A stretch of 58,099 bases of DNA from Ectocarpus siliculosus (GCA_000310025.1 FN648422.1:62630-120728); one strand, 5' to 3'. Counted from the first letter of the stretch, positions 33,242-46,458 are shown. Notes: generated from the sequence alone by a model not told the origin. A program made the numbers and translations.

Positions 33242-35844
33242 ATGTATTTGTACAGGATGTGAACTTGTTCACCATCCGATCCCGTCACGGCGCGTGGCCC
33301 GTTCCATCCTGTCCCACAGCGGTGTACCTGTGTTGTGTTACTGTGACAGCAACTCGACGAGTATCGTAGCGTTGCCTGTCTGAAGCTGTCAAGTATTTTA
33401 GCGGTTAATAAAAAAGTCGAGAGCGCACACAGCGACCGCTCGTTCACCGAGCACGACCGATAGCTCGCCGAAAATAAACGTATCGTTTGACATCCTCGTC
33501 GTCGTGGACTACCATTATTTAGCTGTAAATATTGATGAAGGGAACATTTGACTTTTATTACAGTCTACCTTTCTTTCTTCGCCTCAAGGTTTGCCATGCC
33601 AACGGGATTCGGTGACGGTTCACCTTCGAGCTAAGTAAGGTAGTAGCTCGTTTCTGTCAGGACAGTACGAACTCGTGACGACGTGTTACAAAAAATGTCA
33701 TGGACAACTGATCGACCAACAAATCCATCCACGGCCGAAAGCCGAAAGGTTGGGATTTCAGTAGTGCGAGAAAAGGATGAAGATGGCATTTCGGTAGCTT
33801 TCATTTGGGAGTGACGAAGGAGGGGGGAACGCAACGGGAAAGGGAAGAAAAGACAGGGATGAAAACGATGACTGAGAGGAAAGATGGATGGCGTGGAAGA
33901 AAGCAAGACAAGAGTTTCGAGCCAGTGGGAATATCGGAATATTGGCGACAAGAGGTGGCGGTGAATGCAGGGAGGATGATGAGAGCACCCCCAGACGAAT
34001 GCGCGTTCAAAGTAGCAGCCTCCGCAAACATGCTTTTTTTCCTTCATAACATTGCCTCCCCCTCACGGGGTCCCAGATGATGGCCTTGAAAAACCTTTCG
34101 TCTTTTCAACCGCGTTGAGACTCATGTCATGTCTTTTCCGTTGGTCGGCCGGTTAGAAATCACTCAATTTGAACGCTGCGCTGCACAGAAACTGCCACCA
34201 TTCCAACTTGACGAGGCGAGCGGCAAGAACTTCGGTGTAGGGGCCATTTTGGTCACGCGAGGTCACCACCAGAATAGAATGGCCAAGAATTTCGTGAGCG
34301 TACAGAAAATCAGTCTCGAATTTTGTCACAACTTTTCTGCCACATCACAAAAAAAATGGAATGCTGAACCTCTACCCGCGACTGAGGCCCCAATTTGAAC
34401 TTGGGGAACAACTACAAACCGAATGAATGTATCACCGCTCTACGACAGACGCCGTTCAATTGGTCAGTCTGTTACGCGGTCGACGCAACGCACGACACCG
34501 TACACGAAAAGAGCATGAAATCCATCGACGGATGTGTACCACAAGCAAATGCTTCTAGTTGTTGATGTTGTCTTCACACCAAAACCCGATCTGGTTTCTG
34601 CTAAAAACTCGCTCCGGTCTCCGCTCAGTACCTTTTAACACCCGTCCCAGTCCAACTGACGCGAACGCCTGTCGTAATTACAAGGCAAAAAGAGGGTACG
34701 CAATTGCATAACAAAGAAACAAGGACCCAAAATCACCGCAAGACGCGATAAGTGGTGAAAACGGGAAAAAGCGAACACGATATGAGAAAAAAAACTGACC
34801 GCGCACACTGGACGAAAAATAAATATGGAGATGGCGTGAGGATAAGGATTTTGGCCTAATATGAAATTAATCTTACTGTCAAGCAAATCTTTTGTAATCC
34901 CTCATCCTCCTCTCTCGTTACATGACGCCACCAACTACGTTCAGAAGGGAGGACGCTGTCGTTGACAATCAACCGCAGTTACCAACGTAAAAATCGAACC
35001 CGCCTTATATAGGAACTAGCTCTGTATGGAATACAGATAAGTAACGAACAAGTTCTTCGTGGGCGGCATTGGACGCTAATACCGCTTACAAAAAACAACA
35101 CCAAATGTACGGCACCTGGAAAATGTAACGACCGCCCACGTAGTACACCGGTCTACTCTATCGCACGCCACAGAACGTACGGCATTATTACACCTTCGAC
35201 CTCTTAAGAAAAAAACTGCTGTGCTGTACGGATGTCTTCGACGGCAGGAAACACGAGCCTCACCGGACGTGGTAATTCTACGCTGCCAAGCATACACTCG
35301 CCTCGCGACAATACAAACGAGCCTCAATCAATCATCAACAAGATTATATCGTAAGCTAACCAGTGCCGCCCAATGTGCAAGATCAGCCCGCGGCTCCGCA
35401 ATGCAACACCTTTGCGGGCATGCATCCGTCATCATCGTCACATCTGCTTTAAAACCACCATAAGAAACTCTTCCCCCGTGTTGACCCGTTAGAATATATA
35501 ACCTTCCACCAGGGATGCTGCCGAACTGGGCACACGCACCACCAGCGGCTGCTGCTGTATTCATGAGAGTTGAACAGGTTTCGAAGCAGCCAAGCATGGT
35601 TTTCTCAGCAAGCGAGAAGCCGTGCTTCGCAAAGTAACAATCACCACAGAGGTCACATGGCGCACCATATAGCGGCTGCCTTCGTACAGAAGCGAGCCTT
35701 TCATCAAGCGATTTCATACTTACCTCCACAAACTACAGGGCGTCGAGCAGCCCCCACTACAGCGCCCCTTGCGATCACAAACGCTGCTCGCAACCAAAAA
35801 ACGCGGCACGTGTTGTTCCTGCAAAAAGAAAAAGGCAGGACGAC
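33242..35844. other. Gene-free stretch, includes the 3' flank of the beta-helix gene
   Basis: No exon with splice support on either strand. The 3' part (35200-35844) probably holds the 3' untranslated region of the minus-strand beta-helix gene. Confidence 0.5.
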
Positions 35845-38800
35845 CTAGTCGGTAGACGGTTGAGATCCATCCGCGAGTGTCGCTCCGTTCTCGAGGTCGA
35901 ACGCCACACCGTCGGGGAGTTCGTTGCCCGTCACAAGGGTCTCGGTCGAGTCGTCGAAGCGGAGAGTGTCGATGCCGGAGAACTTGTTGTCGAGGATCAT
36001 GGTGTTGTCCGACTCTTTGACCGCAATTCCCTTTTCCTCTCCAGGGTCGGAGATGGTGTTGTTCCTGATAACGTTCAAGCGCGGGCGTCCGTCCCAGTCC
36101 GCCGAGGCCTGCGAAAGAGAAGAAAAGGGCGTGCGACGAGCGGAGGAACGGATGACCCGAGGAGAAATTACCTATCGCGGCACCAAAACGGAGTAAAACA
36201 CGCTACAGCATTAGGGTTGCACATACTGACAGCGAACTGAGAGCACTGCCGCGGGAAGCGGAAGATGCAGTTCGTCTCGGCAACCCATACCCATGTGCTG
36301 CCGACGTAGAGAATACCCCAGACGACTACGGACTACAAGGTGCGATACAAGAAGAACATGTTACGTGGAGGGACGCAAGAAGAAGAAAGCCGTGCCCCAG
36401 ATCTAAACACGGGGGGGGAGAGCCCAAAACGATTATTTAGGGTCCGCACCTCTGCCTCGTCGCTGCCGCGGTAGAAGAACACCCCGTAGCGAGTTGAGTC
36501 GGACATGACGTTGTCGTACACGTCGCATTCCTCAGCACCCAGGCTCAAGCGAATGCCGTACTTTCCTCCCTGAGGTCGTGCGATTGTACGTAGTTCCACG
36601 TGCATTTATTGAGTGTGATCGGCATCCAGAACGGATGTCAGCATAAGTGACGCCTTCGAATCGGCCAAACCTCATTCCAACTAACTTGCCTACGGACTGT
36701 CCCGCACATTGGAACCTCTCATTTAGATCTCTAAATCCTGAGGTTCCAACCTTCAAAGTGGAACTTCGCAGTATATGTTGTTCCCAAGCCAAGAACCTTG
36801 TGAAGTAGGATTTTGTGCCCAATCGTGCATTCTTGTACGCCAAACAAAGAATCCATGTCCAGAACATGTCGATCCAACACACAGAGAAGCACCAAGTCTA
36901 AAAACCTGGCTATTCCGTTGCGTACGGGACAGAGATATTTTTCCCACCCTCAATAACAGTGTGTAACATTAGGAGCAGACACTTCATCTAAGGGTCGAAA
37001 GTACGACGTGTAGCGTGTGGACACGCTCGTCTGAGCGTCTTCGTGCACGCGGGAGGGATGGGGGTTGTTCGACTACTAAGGCAAAGGTGGCCAGTTTCCC
37101 ATGCAGTGGAAGCTCCCACTTCTGCCCCCCCCTACGCAGGACAGCTACCCCAGCGAAAAGTTAATGGCCGCCGGAGCTAGTAGGGCCCAGCAGTCGTCCT
37201 GTCACATCTGCGCCGTCTCTTTCCCGACTCGGCAGTACACGAAACGTCAACCTGAATCGGTTTTGACCATTGCTCACTTACCTCCATGACGTTGCCGTAG
37301 ACCTGAACGCCGGTGCTCTCCACGATGCCGAAGTCTCCCTCAAGGTTACGCCTGCAGACGTTGTCGTACGCCTCCGCGTAGTCGGTGGACCGGTGGAAGA
37401 AGATGCCCGCACGAGCGTTGTCCTCTACCACGTTGTCGTGGACCACCGCACTGTGCGACCGCGCAGGCAGAGAGGGGGACAAAATGATGAAGAGTGACTA
37501 CGATATTTCATCACTCTGCCAGATTGCTGTTGTCATGGGTATTTTGATTATGTACCATCGTCAACCAGCGGCTCAGAGAATCCTCGCTTCTAGATATGCG
37601 TGGTGCCTGCTTGCATGCGTCATGTTTTCGAGGGGATTACTGCTGTACTCCCGAGATCAGAGCGGCAATCAGTCACTCCTGTTTTTGCGATAGCAACAAG
37701 TTTCTTCTCGGTTTTCCCGCCACCCTGACTACATGTACCAGCCACTCTTGAAGTGAAATGTACCGGATAGATGAAAAATGTAAATATTCGTGGTTGGTCC
37801 AGGATTCCTGTACATCTGCAACTCTTTATCGCTCCACAGAAGCCGTACGCAAAGCACAAGCGCAACACTTCGAGCGGGGGGGGCGCAAACGCCAGACAGT
37901 TACTTACCGTTCGCAGCGCTTGCTGAACTCGATGCCGTGCCATCCGTTGTCGTGAACCTGTCAGGTAGCCCGACACAAACGTATCACGTGTCAGCTAACT
38001 GTGTACGGTAGGTCTATGTATAATTTCGGCGTAGGATTCACAAACCGCAGACGCGCCCTCTCGATGTGTGCCAATCGATAGTCAATAGGACCAAGTCAAC
38101 GATGCAGGGGAGCCCCCGAGAGACTTCGTCTCCAATTACCAAGAGCAGTGGAAACCGGCACCAGGACATGGTGTGAGATGCGGGCGATGGGCGACAGATA
38201 ATGTCCCATCTTCAGAGCATGATTTGCCTTGAGGGCGTGTTCACGGAGACCAATCTATGCTGCCCAGAGGCTGGTTACGGGAGATTTTGCCGGTAAGAGC
38301 CTCAACAGAAAAGGTCCACCACTATTTCTTGGAAGCACGCTCGATTCGGCACTGCACAACCTTTGCGATACCGCGACACGTGGTCCAAGAATCAGCTTCC
38401 ATTATTCCACGGCAAGCGCGACATACATCAGACTTGAGGCCATTTTCTCTCACGTGGTTTTCGCTGATCGTCATTCCGTCGCTGTTGTCCTGCGGGTTCA
38501 TCCCGTTGAGGTAGTTGTCGTAAATCTGACATGAGTACCGAACGTCACCGAATCGCGGAGTAGGGGTTGAAGCGGGTCACAGGTTGCCGAAAACAAAGCT
38601 ACACGAGACTAGCGGCAGCATTGTGGAGCGCTACTTGTGTTGTGTACTACTTGTGTTGTGCTACATATCACCCGTGACGTAGTAGCATCGACACGAAGAT
38701 CACAGAAACGACAAGGCAGCAGCCAAATACCTCGTTGTCGGTCTCTCGTGTAGCAGCATTGTGGAGCACTACTTGTGTTGTGCTACATATCACTCGTGAC

Positions 38801-41800
38801 GTAGTAGCATCAACACGAAGAACACAAAAACGTCGAGGCAGCAGCCAAGTACCTCGTTGTCGGTCCAGTTCGAGTCGCCCTTCATTCCGTAGCAGTCTGC
38901 AGGCCATGCACCAGAGGATGGGATAATGCGGGTTGTAGGCGAAGCATCGGTGCGTCACATTAGGAAGGACGGGGCCCAAACCATCGCACCAAGCAGCGAA
39001 TCGACTTAACGTCAACCCATGATTGTGGTGGTTTGTGAGAGGGAGCAAGTGCTGCGGGCAGAGACTTGAGGAAACGACATATATCTCAACAAGCCGCTGC
39101 AAACCATTACTTTGGCGGAAAAAAGCAATGGGCGAAACCAATAGGGCACTGGCGTACCGAAGCGATGGATACCTACATGAAGGGTTTTAGATGTTCCGAT
39201 TCCGGAGCCTGCGGCTATTGACCCAGCATCAACAGCGCATTTCTGCCAAAATCGCGCCGGCCGACCTACACCAAAAACAGCGGAAAACAGCAACCGCTTC
39301 CGTTTGATGACTCACATGCGCCAATGTAGTTGTCGTGGATGCTGTTGCGCTTGAGGCCCCCGTATACTCCGACCCTGTCGAAGATACCCAGGTCTCCTCC
39401 ATAACGGTCGTCATACCCCTGGACCTTCCAAAGGAGGCCGTAGTCCGAATCTGAGGCGGTATGTAGAGGGGAGAACGTGCCAGGTACGGAAGTGCTCACT
39501 AATGCTCTCGGGTGCTTCACGCGCAAAAAAAATTGCCATGATCTACGTTGCTGTCGCCCAATATCCAAACCCTCGATAAGTATATCCATTCCACGTCTAA
39601 CGTGCCGCGTGAAGGCAAGACGCGCAAACGGCGTAGGATGTACAGGTGGACAGGGGGGATAACTCACAAAGAGCCTGCGCATCAACTCGGACAGTACTTG
39701 GAGGAATCCCGTTCGACATCAGCGTCGCGTGCAACAGAGTGCACAGCGCACGGAACGTCAACATTATTGCGTAGATTGTCGCCGAGAGAGAGGCGAACCG
39801 GGCTACAACAAACCCTGATCTCTAACGGTCACTCAGCGGGCCTTACACCGCTTTTTATGGCAGCACAATGCTGCAAAAAACGCTGCATTTCTGCAACTTT
39901 TCTTGCAGCTTTGCTAATGTACGCTCAGTATGGGAGCTAAAAATTGCACGAAGAGTTCTGCAACTTTTTTCCGGGGCGAAAAGCTGCAATCTGGCCGAAA
40001 CGTTTTTATTGCAGCTTTTGTCGAGTCGGGAAGGGGCAAGAAAAGCTGCACGGCGGAAACTATACCAGTTCACGTCAAGCTGCTACCGCACACATAGACC
40101 CTCTCCGGCATCGATTGTGGGAGGGCTGTAATCACCGATTTCTCGACGAATACTGAACGAGTTGCCTCATGAATGGTATCTGGAAGGAGGTGATGCCATG
40201 GGCTGTTGGGCAATGCCAAGGTTTGGGGCCGTGAGGTGCCGAATGCGCCGGGAAAAGTTAATGCTGTGCACAACCGTCAACGGCCGCGAGCGGTTAGTTC
40301 AAGCTCGATGTTTCTGACCGCCACGGGTTTGGTTATCCACCGATAACTTTCCGAAGGAGGAAGCAATAGCAAGGTCGCTCGGTGGGAGGTAGCTCTCTGC
40401 TCCATCTTTCATGCCCAAGGTTTGATGCCATGGGGTACCGTGCGCATGGGGAAAAAAGTTTTGATCGACCCCAAAGTACTGACGTCAGAGATCAGTTGAT
40501 TCAAGTTCGCAGGGATTGTGTTCGCATCGTTTGGTTTTCCAGCGATAACTTTTCGAAGGAGAAGGCAACAGCAACAGCAATGTCACCCCGAGGGAGCTAG
40601 CTCTACCCAGCATCTTTCTGGTACCAGGTTAGATGCCTTGGGTTATCGTAAGTGTGGAGAAAAAGGTTGCAACTACACTCTCCCGCGCGCTTTGACCGGT
40701 CCTTTCGCGGTGCAATATGAAAGGCGCGTGCCTTCTTCTCCATTGCTAAAAAAAAAAATATCACGCCTCCGCATTCCGCCAGTCCCGTGCACAAAACTTT
40801 CTTAGTCCCACAAGTAACGCGCATCAAACGTTCCATTGACAAAGTTTGGAAGAAAAGCTGCAGGAAAAGTTTGCAGCTTTTCTTGCAACATTGTACTGCC
40901 ATCTTAGTCCCACAAGTAACGCGCATCAAACGTTCCATTGACAGAGTTTGGAAGAAAAGCTGCAGGAAAAGTTTGCAGCTTTTCTTGCAACATTGTACTG
41001 CCATAAAAAGCGGGGTTAAAGGCCCTCCTGATCCTTCCCTCCGTTCAACAATGTGGTGGTAAACGATGAAGCGCGGAAGGGTAAAACGCCACACATCACG
41101 ATGCGTACCGATGTCGTTGTGGTAGTCCCCCTCGTTCCCCAAGAAGGATATCTCCGAATCCTCGACGTCCATCCTTGAAGTGTAGACGATGGTTTGCGCC
41201 CCGTTCTCCCCGCTCAGGGCTGCGATGTAAGCCCTGCCCTCGAGCCTCTCATCCGGGCCGCCGAGGGAGGCATCCCACGACGTGATGGCGGTGTCGAGGA
41301 TGGAGAGCTTCCCATGCCAAGCTATGATGGGCGCAGAGGAAGTTGTGTCGCTCTGGGCATGGGGTCGCGAAGAGCAAAGACAGACGCGATGATGCCGCCG
41401 TCAACCGGGGGTGGTGCATATGGTGAGGCATGGCGTGGAGGAATTGGGCGGAGGGAAGCATGTGTTGCGGGTTTCTTTTAAGGCCCGTCACTCTAACACA
41501 CGTAGTGGCAGAGCGGCAAACACTGTGTGACTCTCAAACGGCGTCAACGTGAAACGTTCCCAGGTGGTGTAAGACACCAGTGTGTGCCAGGTGGGTTCCC
41601 GCGTTCGTAGCAGGGTCGGACTACCGGCAACTCGAACCTTCAGTTTCAGAAGAGAAACAGCCGCATCCGGGGAAGAAGCCTTGGACGCCCCGTGAATCTC
41701 GAGGATGGAGCCATCGCGAAGCCAAATCTTGTTGTTCAGCGTGTACTCCGTGCCATCTTTCGACACCGTATCCGGCAGGACGAGCCTGATCTGCTCCAAC

Positions 41801-41812
41801 GTCACGCGGCAC
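35845..41812 (-). CDS. Mannuronan C5-epimerase-family parallel beta-helix protein, catalytic motif degenerate
   Basis: Nine exons on the minus strand: 41812-41638, 41352-41109, 39450-39316, 38896-38853, 38525-38454, 37957-37908, 37450-37282, 36569-36450 and 36108-35845 (stop). Every junction is GT-AG and every phase agrees (0, 1, 1, 0, 0, 2, 0, 0). This gives about 420 residues plus an unknown N-terminus. Family cues are CRVTLEQI, GTEYTLNNKIWLRDGSILEI, IIAWHGKLSILDTAITSWDA, DSDYGLLWKV, a series of beta-helix rungs rich in H-D-N and Y-D-N, NGWHGIEFSKRCE and AGIFFHRSTDYAEAYDN. Related enzymes convert mannuronate to guluronate in alginate, in the wall or secretory path (known). The usual Y-G-F-D-P-H catalytic stretch reads N-G-M-N-P-Q here, so activity is doubtful. 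The first exon starts in phase 2 and needs an upstream exon with a signal peptide. Candidates are an ATG frame at 42118 and the secreted-protein exon at 47607-47402, whose end phase fits. Confidence 0.85.
39838..41025. mobile_element. 1.2 kb inverted-repeat element in an intron of the beta-helix gene
   Basis: Both ends read inward as GGGCCTT-A-ACC-CGCTTTTTATGGCAG and then CACAATG/TACAATG with TGCAA, about 36 bases with a few mismatches. The interior is full of GCTGCA/TGCAGC words (AAAAGCTGCA, GCAGCTTTT) and contains two perfect-length 102 bp tandem units. It lies within the intron 41108-39451. No coding capacity and no clear target duplication were found. Confidence 0.7.
40801..41004 (+). repeat. 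Tandem duplication, 2 x 102 bp
   Basis: Units 40801-40902 and 40903-41004 are nearly identical (one difference noticed, ACAAAG versus ACAGAG). Each ends in TTGCAACATTGTACTGCCAT, which is also part of the element's terminal repeat. The outer end has thus been duplicated. Confidence 0.95.
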
Positions 41813-44800
41813 CTTTGGTTTCGGTTACCAGGGAACGGGAACACGCGGGGAAGCCGAGTCAAACGTGGTTGCATTTTGTGAAGCAAGTCAGCAACAAAAA
41901 ATGCCCATATGCCAATGCGGACCGTGTACACAAAGCGCACACAAGAGTAAATACAAAACAATTACGTGTTGCCATCAAGCAGCAATTTGCGTGCTACTAG
42001 AGAGCTTTAGGACCGGCGTCCGCTGCGGGGCGGAGAACGGAGTGGGGGCTGGGACGGGGACACCGATGTCCTGCGGCAGAGGGACCATGCCACCTCTGGC
42101 GGCAACGGCGCGTACCATAACAAGCTAAATAATAATGAACGCAGTTTCTCCACATGAAGTACCACAGGCGTGGAGAAGTCAAATCAACAAAGCAGCGCCG
42201 ACGAGCCCCTTGGGTGAAGTTGCTCTTGGGGAAGCATTGTGAAGAGGCTCAGGACCACCTTCCATGTTTGAAATTTCGCCAGTAGTTGGGCTCGTCTGAT
42301 GGGCGCTATAGGACGCCGATGATCTCAGCTTGTGTGCCCACCGTCCGCTTCGGTGGAAGAAGCACAGCGTCCCTCAGATATTCCACCTCCAAGTCCGTGT
42401 GTTCAACCAGAAAGTGCCTGCAAGTCACTGCTGTGTCATGTACCCCTTGTACACTCACGAACACAGACTACGAAACAACCGTGGGAAACTGGAAATAGCG
42501 CCTGCAGAGTAAGACGGATGTATCCAGAGTAATATATACTCCGTATCTGCTTTGGTTCGTTGAGCTTCCCTTGGCTCTTCGAGCCAAAAGTCAAGAGAAC
42601 ATCAGCTGTGTGAGCTGTTGAGCTTGGGAAACACATGCCAACCTGTATTCATTGTCATCTTGCATGACTCCTTTGACTACACCGTTCTCTCGGGATCAGC
42701 CCACTCCGGATGGATAATTTGGTATGCATGTAACAACTATTGAGTGTGCGGTTTCAGTCGCCCACGTAGATCCAGGGTGGCACCAGGCAGCTGGTAGTGC
42801 GCCCACCGCATGCCCGGGCGTTTTGTGGCCAAAGCCGGAACTTTCTCGTGATACGCAAGGCTCCTCACAAAAAAACAGAGTTGCACAAAGGAGATGGCGT
42901 TTCGCGCAGAACAAAACGAAAAAACATGAATCTAGAGTACGCGATTTGCACAAAGCAGCTTTGTACCGGGGAGACGAAAAAAAAAACGCAAAACCATCGT
43001 TTTAATACTTCAGTAGTAAATAACGTTTTGCGCCGTAGATTGAAAAATTGAAATGTGCCAAATCCAAGCCTCTACATACAAGTTTTTGCAGCTTGAGAAC
43101 ACCCGGTGCACCAGCTACATATTAGCGTTCAATCCGTTTGTTGATCGGACATACACACGTGGAGAACGGCGGCGGCGCGTCAGAGGACCCGGAAGATACG
43201 TCATATTGGCCAAATGTCGGGCTGCTGCATGCATCTACACACAGTTCACAATGACACCTCTAGAATCGTTTCTGGTGGTCTGCTGCTGCTGTCGAGTCAT
43301 GCGACGCAACTCACAACCCATATCGGTAGGGAGTTTCGAGCAGTGTGGGGTTGCTCGTGGCGTGCTGTACTGTCGGCAACGGAAGCACACGTTGCCGCAC
43401 TGGTTCACCAAAAAAAAAAAATTCGGCAGGAAGAATGTGCTGAAATCGCAAAAACTCCAACCACCTCGACCTCTCACGCTACAAGGCCTAAACTGATAAG
43501 CGGCACAGTTTGATCGACGGGGTTGCTCAAGCTGGTATGATTTCTCCGAAAATATTAAGTAGAGGTTTGTGTCTCCTGAGGCTAAGCGCCAGAGGGAACA
43601 ATTGAGCTTGTACCGCTGCCGGCGGGGGCACCGACCGGGACTATTTACCTAGCAGTTTGTCCTGTGAGAAATACAAGGATACGTATGGTTAGGGGGGGGG
43701 GGGGTGTACTCATAGTCGTGCATGCCGTAGTCGTTTGACCATTGACCTCGCATCCCTACAAAGCCGGGACGGAGCACGCCGGGTTCTCACCGGACCAGGC
43801 TCTCACATCACCAAGCGCGAAGCGCCGTGAGGTATTTGGCGAGTCGCATGAAGGGTGAGCTGCATCCTGCTAAGGGTGTTCGGCATCTTGTGCTTACTTC
43901 CTTGCGTACGGATGACAGCTACGTATGACTTAATTTATTTTCTGGTGCTTTCACTTCCAGAGACAGTTGTAAGCACTGTGTAACTGCCTCGAGGAAGCTT
44001 GACCATTTTAACACAACGAGGTGCGATCATCCCCCGTTGCGCGGAGTGAGGTTTCTCGACCCCGCACAACATGATCTACTCGACCACCATTATGGTTACC
44101 GCCAAAAAAAAAAAACGAGGTAAAAAAAAAAAACGGTAACCTGGTTGCCGAGTTCACGAAGTGAATTGGCTTGTTTTACAACGTCGTTGCCAAGCGACGA
44201 AAACCCAACCCCGATGGCAAACACCGGGGGGGGGGGTTAGGGGGGAAACACCATCGCGGAGCCGCCGGGACACAGGGACAGTGGACGGCGAGGAGCCTTG
44301 CATAGCCTTCAGACAACCAATGACAACAACAGATTAGATCCAGGATCCGACCGCTTGGCGTCAGAAGAACTCCGATAAATCTATTTGTCGTTAGTACACA
44401 CCCACGAAAGCGGGCCCTTCTCGGAAGAATGCCATGTGTAGACTACAGAGTTTTTAAGTTGGCGCCCGCACTTGAGAATTTGGGAGTTCAGGCTCAAAAC
44501 ACGACTTGGACATCAGAACACGTGCTCAGTCAAGAAGCCTATGTTAAAACCTACATGGACGTTGTTGGGGTATAGAGAAAATAAGAAGCGAGCCTCGGCC
44601 GAAATAGGTGGTCCGCACTACCGAATACGACATAAGATAACACACACTCTGGGACCGATTTTCAAAGCTCGATTACTCCACGACCAAGAGGGTGCATGAA
44701 CGAAACGATACGTTTCCGGAGAGCTCTCGACCAGACGGCTTCAACGCCGCCGTTCTCGGCGCTGCGTCTCTTTCTGCTGTTGATAAATCAAACATTGGAA

Positions 44801-45133
44801 ATCGGTCCAGGGGGTGTGTTATCTTGTGTCATATACGGTAACTAACTGCTCTATGATCGTCTTTTTACGGAAAAGGCTGTACGTACGCACCCGGCTTCTC
44901 ACTGACATGGTAGGCAGGGACGTGGGCTACCGCCCTGACAAAAAACGGAACATGAGCATCAGCAACTCTGCTCAGTTAGAGCTGATCAACTTGGCGGGAA
45001 ACGGTAAAAGCAACGGTCTCCTTGTGACAACGCTGCGTGCTTCTGTTACTGTTAAGCCCTAGCCGCGGTAGCAGTACATACAATTTTATTATTCCAACTT
45101 GAGCGTGTAGAGACGAGCGGAATGGCCTAGACT

Positions 45134-45260
45134 ATCTGTCGTTGACTTTTATTGGCTTGCAGACTGCGGACCCTTCGGGTCCATTTTATTTTCGTAGCTT
45201 TTCTTGGGTAAGTTAGCCCGTGACCACGGGAATCGACCTCGTCAAGCGTTGAACAGGTAC
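45134..45260 (+). repeat. Direct repeat, copy 1
   Basis: Matches 45987-46105 (ATCTGTCGTTGA, GACTTGC-GGACCC-TCGGG, GGTAAGTTA-CC, TGACCACGGGAATCGACC). Non-coding. A hairpin element lies between the two copies. Confidence 0.8.
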
Positions 45261-45298
45261 AAGGTGGGCCAGCCAAGAAGCCAACAAAATGGTTAGAA

Positions 45299-45556
45299 GC
45301 GATTTCCGAGCCGGTTTTTACGACCTAGAACCTTCAATTTTGATATGTGATTGGAAACGGTCTAACAAATTCCCCCGAGGGAGGTGCGTTTTTTTTTTTT
45401 GGTGAGCTATCCCTATATTCAATAACTGAGAATCCCAATGTAGGGGTTTTTGTGGCTAAAAAAAAAAGCACCTCCCTCGGGGGCATTTGTAAGACCGTTT
45501 CCAATCACATATCAACATGTCAGGTTCTAGTTCGTAAAAACCGGCTCGGAAATCGC
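45299..45556. mobile_element. Foldback element, about 100 bp arms
   Basis: The ends read inward as GCGATTTCCGAGCCGG and continue as reverse complements for about 100 bases (CACCTCCCTCGGGGG near the centre), leaving a loop of about 60 bases. The whole is 258 bp. There is no reading frame. No target duplication is clear. Confidence 0.85.
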
Positions 45557-45986
45557 GATATCCTCACTTTCGCTTAGTATCTTGGGTGTTGTATAGGATA
45601 TTTTACAAGGCCATAACTTTTGATGCAAGATGACCTGAGCCTTATAACTACCATCATTGTTCTCGCAATGCTCCCAGGTAAGTGCACACCAATTTTCGGC
45701 TTGATCTGCAAAACTTTTTTTATACTGATTTCAGTACCTGAACCATCCCCCACTACATTTATTTTCTCTTCTCCTTACGGTTTCCATTTTTCTTTTTTTT
45801 TTCTCCTTTTTTCTTTTTTTTTCTCTCTTTTTCTGTGCCAGATGGCCTGGTCTCTGCTTGCGTTGTGAAGTACCAAGATTGAACCAAGGGGGTGTACCTC
45901 TTTCTCTCCGGCCCATGATAGATAGTGACTGCTAATCTCAGTTGATACCTCGCATAGCGCGAAGAGGGAGTGGAGGATTCCAGAAT

Positions 45987-46105
45987 ATCTGTCGTTGATT
46001 TCTATTGACTTGCGGACCCCTCGGGGCCAGTTTATTTGAGTGTACCTTTTTAGGGTAAGTTAACCTGTGACCACGGGAATCGACCGCGTCGAGTGTTGGA
46101 TCAGT
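45987..46105 (+). repeat. Direct repeat, copy 2
   Basis: Partner of 45134-45260; see that entry. Confidence 0.8.
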
Positions 46106-46160
46106 ACGGACATACGAAGGTACTGGGTAGAGAGAGATCGGAACGGTTTTTAATGTGAAG

Positions 46161-46190
46161 ACAACAACAACAACAACAACAACAACAACA
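46161..46190 (+). repeat. (ACA)n microsatellite, copy 1
   Basis: Ten ACA units preceded by GGTACTGGGTAGAGAGAGATCGGAACGGTTTTTA-like sequence. A second array with the same type of leader lies at 46432-46458, so leader and array were duplicated together. Confidence 0.95.
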
Positions 46191-46431
46191 CCGCCAATTG
46201 AGCACTCAATACCCAAATCAACTCAGATTCGAAAAATTCTGGCACCGGCGCATCCTCCATTGTCTTCAAAGTGTAGCCACAAAATTTCAAGCCTAAACTC
46301 GTGGAATTGGCAGCGTGAGACGCGAAACAACGAAAGTGAGCTTCTTGGCTGGCCCAGCTTGTATCATACAGCAGTAGTGCGGACAGAAGAAGGTACTGGG
46401 CAGAGAGGACGGAACGGTTCTTACTATAAAA

Positions 46432-46458
46432 ACAACAACAACAACAACAACAACAACA
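46432..46458 (+). repeat. (ACA)n microsatellite, copy 2
   Basis: About nine units, with a preceding GGTACTGGGCAGAGAGGACG leader matching the one before 46161. Confidence 0.95.
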
